Shown: piece by piece, positions 59,600 to 64,000 of the stretch
Layout: each line of letters begins with the position of its first letter
Position numbering within the stretch: the stretch's first letter is position 1
NCBI GenBank assembly: GCA_900110015.1
Contig: FOCD01000002.1
Coordinates: forward strand, 496,001 to 560,000
DNA: 64,000 nucleotides
Reading direction: 5' to 3'
Source of the DNA: Terribacillus saccharophilus
Lineage (GTDB): Bacteria; Bacillota; Bacilli; Bacillales; Amphibacillaceae
The notes under the pieces: model-generated
The model's database searches: none
Seen by the model: only the letters and a program-made list of their open reading frames with translations
What the model was told of the DNA's origin: nothing
Made by a program: the position numbers and the translations under genes

Positions 59600-61219
59600 A
59601 TGATAACGGTAAATAATGTAGGTCTACAATATGGCGACAAAAAACTATTTGAAGAAGTTAATATAAAGTTCATCCCAGGAAACTGCTACGGTGTTATCGG
59701 TGCGAACGGTGCCGGAAAATCCACTTTCTTGAAAGTACTTTCTGGTGATGTCGAGCCACAGGTTGGTAACGTGGCAATCGGCGACGGAGAACGTCTAGCT
59801 TTCCTGAAACAGAACCACTTTGGTTATGAAGAACATCAAGTTCTGCAAACGGTCATGATGGGTCATGAGCGTCTTTTCAAGATCATTGAAGAAAAAGATG
59901 CACTATATGCGAAAGCTGACTTCTCTGAAGAAGACGGTATGCGTGCTGCTGAACTTGAAGGTGAATTCGCAGAGCTGAACGGTTGGGAAGCAGAATCTGA
60001 TGCTGCAGTTCTATTGAAAGGTTTAGGTATTCCTGAATCTTTGCATGATAAAAAAATGGCTGAATTGACTGGTTCTGAGAAAGTGAAAGTGCTCCTTGCA
60101 CAAGCTTTGTTCGGCAACCCTGATGTTTTGCTTCTGGATGAGCCTACCAACGGACTAGATTTACAGGCTATTCAATGGCTAGAAGAATTCTTGATCAATT
60201 TCGATAACACAGTTATCGTCGTATCCCACGACCGTCACTTCTTAAATAAGATTTGTACACATATCGCGGATGTTGACTTTGGTAAAATCCAGCTTTATGT
60301 CGGTAACTATGACTTCTGGTATGAGTCCAGCCAGTTAGCTACACAAATGGCACAGGATGAGAACAAGAAAAAAGAAGAAAAAATCAAGGAATTACAAGCC
60401 TTCGTTGCACGATTCAGTGCGAATGCTTCCAAATCGAAGCAAGCAACTTCCCGTAAGAAGATGCTTGATAACATCACATTGGAAGACATTAAGCCTTCTT
60501 CTCGTCGCTATCCGTATGTAGGATTCCAACAAGAGCGCGAAATCGGTAATGATGTGCTTACTGTTAAAGGCATTACGAAGACAATTGACGGTGTCAAAGT
60601 ACTGGATAACGTCAGCTTCACAGTCGGTCGTGAAGATAAACTAGCTCTAGTCGGCCGAGATGAAATCGCGAAAACGACTTTGCTTAAAATCATCATGGGC
60701 GAAATGGAGCCTGACGCTGGTGAGTACAAATGGGGAATCACTTCTTCCCAATCGTACTTCCCGAAAGATAACTCCAAATACTTCGACGGTGTAAACTTAA
60801 CTTTGGTTGAGTGGCTTCGTCAGTACTCTCCGGAGGATCAAACAGAAACATTCTTGCGCGGTTTCCTAGGCCGTATGCTATTCAGTGGTGAAGATGCACT
60901 GAAAGAAGCAAACGTGCTTTCCGGAGGAGAAAAAGTACGCTGTATGCTATCTAAGATGATGCTCAGCAAATCGAACGTCTTGGTAATGGATGAACCAACG
61001 AACCACTTGGATCTTGAATCCATCCAATCTTTGAACGAAGGTTTGATCAAATTCAAAGGTGTGCTTCTATTCACTTCCCATGACCAACAGTTTGTGAACA
61101 GTATCGCTAACCGCCTGATCGAGATCACTCCAACAGGTATTGTGGATAAAGAAATGACGTATGATGAATATGTTTCTGACAAAAAGCTGCAAAAAGAAAT
61201 CGCAGCAATGTACAGCTAA
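59600..61219 (+). CDS. ykpA: ABC-F family ATPase (YkpA/YbiT type)
   Basis: A 539-residue duplicated ABC ATPase without membrane domain. First domain: GANGAGKSTFLK, a signature loop reading ELTGSEKVKVLLAQAL and LLLDEPTNGLD. Second domain: LVGRDEIAKTTLLK, LSGGEKVRCMLSKM and LVMDEPTNHLD. The linker ARFSANASKSKQATSRKKM is the ABC-F interdomain arm; there is no C-terminal coiled coil. ATG 59600 follows GGAGG, an upstream in-frame extension being less likely. The second Walker A lacks the Gly before Lys, which I recall as a feature of this subfamily. Monocistronic with terminator. Confidence 0.9.
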   Translation: MITVNNVGLQYGDKKLFEEVNIKFIPGNCYGVIGANGAGKSTFLKVLSGDVEPQVGNVAIGDGERLAFLKQNHFGYEEHQVLQTVMMGHERLFKIIEEKDALYAKADFSEEDGMRAAELEGEFAELNGWEAESDAAVLLKGLGIPESLHDKKMAELTGSEKVKVLLAQALFGNPDVLLLDEPTNGLDLQAIQWLEEFLINFDNTVIVVSHDRHFLNKICTHIADVDFGKIQLYVGNYDFWYESSQLATQMAQDENKKKEEKIKELQAFVARFSANASKSKQATSRKKMLDNITLEDIKPSSRRYPYVGFQQEREIGNDVLTVKGITKTIDGVKVLDNVSFTVGREDKLALVGRDEIAKTTLLKIIMGEMEPDAGEYKWGITSSQSYFPKDNSKYFDGVNLTLVEWLRQYSPEDQTETFLRGFLGRMLFSGEDALKEANVLSGGEKVRCMLSKMMLSKSNVLVMDEPTNHLDLESIQSLNEGLIKFKGVLLFTSHDQQFVNSIANRLIEITPTGIVDKEMTYDEYVSDKKLQKEIAAMYS

Positions 61220-61221
61220 TC

Positions 61222-61260
61222 AATCAAGCTCCAAGGCTTTCTGCTTTGGAGCTTGTTTCT
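61222..61260 (+). terminator. Terminator of ykpA
   Basis: CAAGCTCCAA (61225-61234) pairs with TTGGAGCTTG (61246-61255), followed by TTTCTT. Confidence 0.8.
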
Positions 61261-61272
61261 TAGGAGGCAATA

Positions 61273-61728
61273 ATGTCTTATACAAGTAATATAGAGACGC
61301 CTTTAGGTAATGTACAGATCACAGCAACAGATAAATTTATAACAAGCATCTTATTCGGCGAAGTGCTGCCGAATAATGATAATACAATTACAGACCTGGC
61401 TCGAACACAGCTAGAAGCGTACTTTTCTGGTGAACTCATTAATTTCCAGCTTCCGTTAGCCACGAACGGCACTGCCTTTCAGCAGCGAGTGTGGGAACAG
61501 GTCAACCAGATACCATATGGCAGTTCATCTTTTTATAGTACAGTTGCTGAAGGTGCAGGAAACGGACGAGCTGTTCGGGCTGCAGCCAGTGCAGTTGGGC
61601 GAAACACATTTGCTATCGTCGTCCCCTGCCATCGAGTTGTTGGCAGGAATGGGATTGTAACAGGTTACCGCTGGGAGCCATGGCGTAAGAACTGGCTGTT
61701 GGAATTCGAACAACAAAGGAGCAGATGA
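61273..61728 (+). CDS. ogt: O6-methylguanine-DNA methyltransferase
   Basis: A 151-residue suicide repair enzyme transferring methyl groups from O6-alkylguanine to its own cysteine. The active site is IVVPCHRVVGRNG (Cys119), preceded by the DNA-binding helix-turn-helix with RAVRAAASAVGRN and the IPYGSSSFYSTVAE motif. The N-terminal domain is the short Ogt form. AGGAGG precedes ATG 61273. The next gene starts four bases after the stop, sharing an mRNA. Confidence 0.94.
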   Translation: MSYTSNIETPLGNVQITATDKFITSILFGEVLPNNDNTITDLARTQLEAYFSGELINFQLPLATNGTAFQQRVWEQVNQIPYGSSSFYSTVAEGAGNGRAVRAAASAVGRNTFAIVVPCHRVVGRNGIVTGYRWEPWRKNWLLEFEQQRSR

Positions 61729-61731
61729 CAG

Positions 61732-62496
61732 ATGAAAGTACTTGTAACAGGAGCTGCCGGCCATATCGGCAAAAATCTTGTAAAAGCTATCAATCAGGAT
61801 TACGAATTGGTTTTGACTGATATCAAACAAGATGAAGAATTGAAGCAATACGGGGCGTTCCAGCAAGCGGACCTCGCTGTGTTAGAAGAAGTCGTGCAAC
61901 TGGCAAAAGGCGTCGATGCAATCGTCCATTTAGGTGGGATTGCCACAGAAAGCACATATGAACAAATCAATCGAAACAATTTTAACGGAACGTACCATAT
62001 ATATGAAGCAGCCCGAAAGCATGGTATCAAACGTATCGTTTTTGCTAGCAGTAATCACGCTGTCGGTTTCCAACCTATCAATCAATCGATTGGACCTGAT
62101 GCACCTCATTTGCCTGATACGTTCTACGGTTCGAGTAAGGCATTCGGCGAAAATCTAGCAAATATGTATTACAAAAAACATGATATTGAAACAGCTAGCC
62201 TGCGAATCGGCAGCTATTTGGAGAAGCCCACTGAACATCGCAACCTGAACACATGGATCAGTGTCCGGGATATGAATCAACTGATCGTCTGTTCTCTGGA
62301 AGCTGAGCAAATCGGTACAAGTGTCTATTATGGTGTGTCTTCTCTGCATAATGATTATTTTGATAATCGGGACGCTGCCAAAATCGGTTATGATCCGGAG
62401 GACAACCCTGAGGATTACCGAGAAGAAATTGAAAATGTAAAGATGGAAAACGTGACCGATTATATCGGTGGTATGTTTACCAATTTCGGAAGATGA
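61732..62496 (+). CDS. NAD-dependent epimerase/dehydratase (uronate dehydrogenase-like)
   Basis: A 254-residue extended short-chain dehydrogenase. NAD-binding loop VTGAAGHIGKNLVKA, acidic residue at the end of strand 2 (LTDIKQ, favouring NAD), and the active-site YGSSKAFGENLA with Tyr and Lys in YxxxK. The overall layout, with IVHLGGIATESTYEQ and SRIGSYLEKP-like segment, resembles uronate dehydrogenases and related sugar oxidoreductases; the true substrate is not proven. AAAGGAG within the ogt end precedes ATG 61732. Cotranscribed with ogt. Confidence 0.85.
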   Translation: MKVLVTGAAGHIGKNLVKAINQDYELVLTDIKQDEELKQYGAFQQADLAVLEEVVQLAKGVDAIVHLGGIATESTYEQINRNNFNGTYHIYEAARKHGIKRIVFASSNHAVGFQPINQSIGPDAPHLPDTFYGSSKAFGENLANMYYKKHDIETASLRIGSYLEKPTEHRNLNTWISVRDMNQLIVCSLEAEQIGTSVYYGVSSLHNDYFDNRDAAKIGYDPEDNPEDYREEIENVKMENVTDYIGGMFTNFGR

Positions 62497-62498
62497 GT

Positions 62499-62538
62499 TG
62501 AACTATCCTGGCAGTCTGTCAGGATAGTTCTTTTTTTA
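62499..62538 (+). terminator. Terminator of the ogt-epimerase operon
   Basis: GAACTATCCTG (62500-62510) pairs with CAGGATAGTTC (62520-62530), then a seven-T run. Confidence 0.93.
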
Positions 62539-62611
62539 CTGGATAAAGGAATCTTGTAACTTACAACGAATTCATACAAGGGCAAAATAAACAATAGATA
62601 GGATGTTGAAG

Positions 62612-63040
62612 ATGGTACAAGGAATCAATTCTTATATTGTTACAAATGGCAATGGACAAGAAGCAGTCAAATTATATGAGGATGCTTTGGGAGCTCAAGT
62701 TCTAGATCTAAAAACTTTTGGCGAGATGCCGGAGGACCCTAACCATCCAGTACCAGCAGAAGCGAAAGATCATGTTTTACACGCGCATCTAAAAGTAGGT
62801 AATAATGATTTGATGTTATCTGATACATTTCCTGGTCAGCCTTTCGAGCTCGGCGATCAAGTAGGAATTGCTGTTATGACCAGCACTCCCGAGGAAACGA
62901 AGGATGTGTTTGAAAAGCTATCAGTTGGTGGTCAAGTGATTATGGAGCTGCAGCAGACTTTTTGGAGTGCTTTATACGGACAGGTTAAAGATAGATTTGG
63001 AGTAACCTGGCAGGTTAACACGCAATCTGAACACAACTAA
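62612..63040 (+). CDS. VOC family protein (PhnB/YjdN-like)
   Basis: A 142-residue protein of the vicinal oxygen chelate superfamily with two beta-alpha-beta-beta-beta units. NSYIVTNGNGQEAVKLYEDA opens module one, HAHLKVGNNDLMLSDTFPG carries the metal/substrate strand typical of PhnB-type relatives, and FWSALYGQVKDRFGVTWQVN is the closing signature. Function unknown; neither phosphonate nor resistance genes adjoin. ATG 62612 is preferred to ATG 62603 because of spacing from AGGA. Confidence 0.85.
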   Translation: MVQGINSYIVTNGNGQEAVKLYEDALGAQVLDLKTFGEMPEDPNHPVPAEAKDHVLHAHLKVGNNDLMLSDTFPGQPFELGDQVGIAVMTSTPEETKDVFEKLSVGGQVIMELQQTFWSALYGQVKDRFGVTWQVNTQSEHN

Positions 63041-63066
63041 ACATAACGCTAATCTCCAATACAAAG

Positions 63067-63098
63067 AAGGCTGTCGGGACTATTCCCGACAGCCTTTT
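63067..63098. terminator. Bidirectional terminator
   Basis: AAGGCTGTCGGGA (63067-63079) pairs with TCCCGACAGCCTT (63084-63096); T-run follows on the plus strand. Confidence 0.92.
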
Positions 63099-63122
63099 TA
63101 ATTGTAAACTCACCTAAAGATA

Positions 63123-64000
63123 TTACTTGCTCTTGTTCTTTATATTTCCAGACAGTTTCATTGCTTCCTTCAGCTGATTGAATGAACCGCCCTTGCCATA
63201 CATCAAGACACCGCCGCGATACACTTTTGCTGCAAACCATGCAATGAGCAGAATTGCTGCTACAAGGATGGCGATTGATAGTGCTATTTCCCAAGCGGGT
63301 ACTCCCAGCATACCGATTCGGAGGAACATAATCATCGGTGTAAAGAATGGGATGTAAGATGCAATCACAATGATAGACGAATCGGGTGAGCTAAGTCCGT
63401 ATATGGATAGGAAGAAGGCACCCATCACTAAGAAAATAACCGGACTTACAAGCTGCTGGACATCCTCCATCCTGCTTACCACCGAACCAAGCCCCGCACA
63501 AATAGTTGCATATAAGAAATAGCCTAAAATAAAGAAGATCAAGGCAAACGTTAATGTAACTGGTGAAGCATTAGCTATTCCAATAAAATCGAAGAATCCT
63601 CCACCTAGTTCATCACCACGTATTTTGACCATAACATACACAGCAGCTGTAATTAATGCAACCTGAGTAAGTCCCATCATTCCAATTGCAAGGATCTTAG
63701 CGAACATTTGACCGACCGGAGAGGAGCTGGAGATTAAAATCTCCATTACTCTAGATGATTTTTCATTGGTAATATCCGTTGCAATCATCATACCGTAAAT
63801 AATGACACTCATATAAAGCGCGAAAACTAATATATAAACAAGTCCATATGATCCCGCCAGCTCTTCTTCTGTCTTTGCTTCTTCATCAAGCGCTTGCCGC
63901 TCGAAAGATACCGGTGTATAAATATCCTGAATGGTCGCTTCGTCCACACCCGCTTGCGACGCAGCCTGAGCTACTTTGATTTGCTGCAGCTGTGCTTCCA
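63123..64000 (-). CDS. ABC-2 type permease (NatB/YhaP-like), 5' truncated by window
   Basis: The frame is open through the right window edge, so the N-terminal part is missing; about 292 residues are present. After a hydrophilic extracytoplasmic section (QQIKVAQAASQAGVDEATIQ) come six membrane helices, beginning YGLVYILVFALYMSVIIYGMMIA, and the NatB/YhaP signature ITNEKSSRVMEILISSSSPVGQM, a cytoplasmic loop that contacts the ATPase. It belongs to the Na+-efflux type ABC-2 permeases; the ATPase partner would lie upstream, outside the window. The C terminus is basic (MKLSGNIKNKSK). Confidence 0.88.
   Translation of the reverse strand, partial: EAQLQQIKVAQAASQAGVDEATIQDIYTPVSFERQALDEEAKTEEELAGSYGLVYILVFALYMSVIIYGMMIATDITNEKSSRVMEILISSSSPVGQMFAKILAIGMMGLTQVALITAAVYVMVKIRGDELGGGFFDFIGIANASPVTLTFALIFFILGYFLYATICAGLGSVVSRMEDVQQLVSPVIFLVMGAFFLSIYGLSSPDSSIIVIASYIPFFTPMIMFLRIGMLGVPAWEIALSIAILVAAILLIAWFAAKVYRGGVLMYGKGGSFNQLKEAMKLSGNIKNKSK

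Noticed and set aside
1-64000. tRNA, rRNA, CRISPR array, prophage
   Set aside because: No tRNA-like cloverleaf with T-loop motif, no rRNA, no regularly spaced repeats and no phage structural genes were found on reading both strands.

Overview
The window is a stretch of a low-GC Gram-positive, endospore-forming chromosome of the Bacillaceae. The evidence is a dense set of genes matching Bacillus subtilis families (YwhD, YwgA, YwfO, LipL, HemQ, GerQ, LiaIHFSR, YpmRS, YfmR/YfmS, AroA fused to chorismate mutase, Ku/LigD), GerQ as a spore-coat gene, strong AGGAGG ribosome sites, frequent TTG/GTG starts and SigG-like promoters. Gene order only partly follows B. subtilis, so this is another genus (Terribacillus/Virgibacillus/Oceanobacillus-like is a guess). 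I see no rRNA, tRNA, CRISPR array, prophage or complete insertion sequence.

Layout. 1-11 kb: the end of a class A penicillin-binding protein, ywhD, a fused two-domain peptide-type permease, a ZIP-like membrane protein, then a ywgA/ywfO-lipL-pta-hemQ-gerQ-ywdK-ywdI block with a LOV photoreceptor (ytvA) inserted. 11-20 kb: two very small genes, a UbiB-type kinase coupled to a phasin-like protein, an AraC-type regulator, an acyltransferase, the divergent Ku/LigD end-joining pair and the aminopeptidase AmpS. 20-25 kb: metal homeostasis (znuA with a Zur box inside its promoter, zur, and a TerC-family exporter behind a yybP-ykoY manganese riboswitch), an OsmC-like protein and phosphoglucomutase. 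25-34 kb: AI-2E transporter + MFS, aroA with a long structured leader, GNAT, SE1832-like protein, CBS/DUF21 transporter, RecQ, a second AmpS. 34.7-50 kb: two tandem copies of an intergenic repeat, ABC-F YfmR, PdxK, an orphan adenine methyltransferase, a soluble chemoreceptor, thioesterase, cardiolipin synthase, RarD, YpmRS, and the complete cell-envelope stress operon liaI-x-liaH-liaF-liaS-liaR, followed by two more repeat copies.

50-64 kb: an AT-rich same-strand cluster (CYP152-type fatty-acid P450, HXXEE membrane protein, alcohol-acetyltransferase-like enzyme translationally coupled to a zinc-ribbon membrane protein), which is the best candidate for an undescribed pathway, then NUDIX, LysE, TopB, an S9 peptidase, ABC-F YkpA, Ogt, an NAD-dependent epimerase, a VOC protein and the start-truncated NatB/YhaP-type permease at the window end.

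The most unusual signals are a nested four-helix leader RNA in front of aroA (27433-27527) with an alternative pairing partner just upstream of the ribosome site, the P450/acyltransferase cluster, the dyad-symmetric SigG-like promoters between ku and ligD, and the fused permease. Most genes are ordinary core genes. Assignments rest on reading the translated sequences and recognising families; no database search was run.
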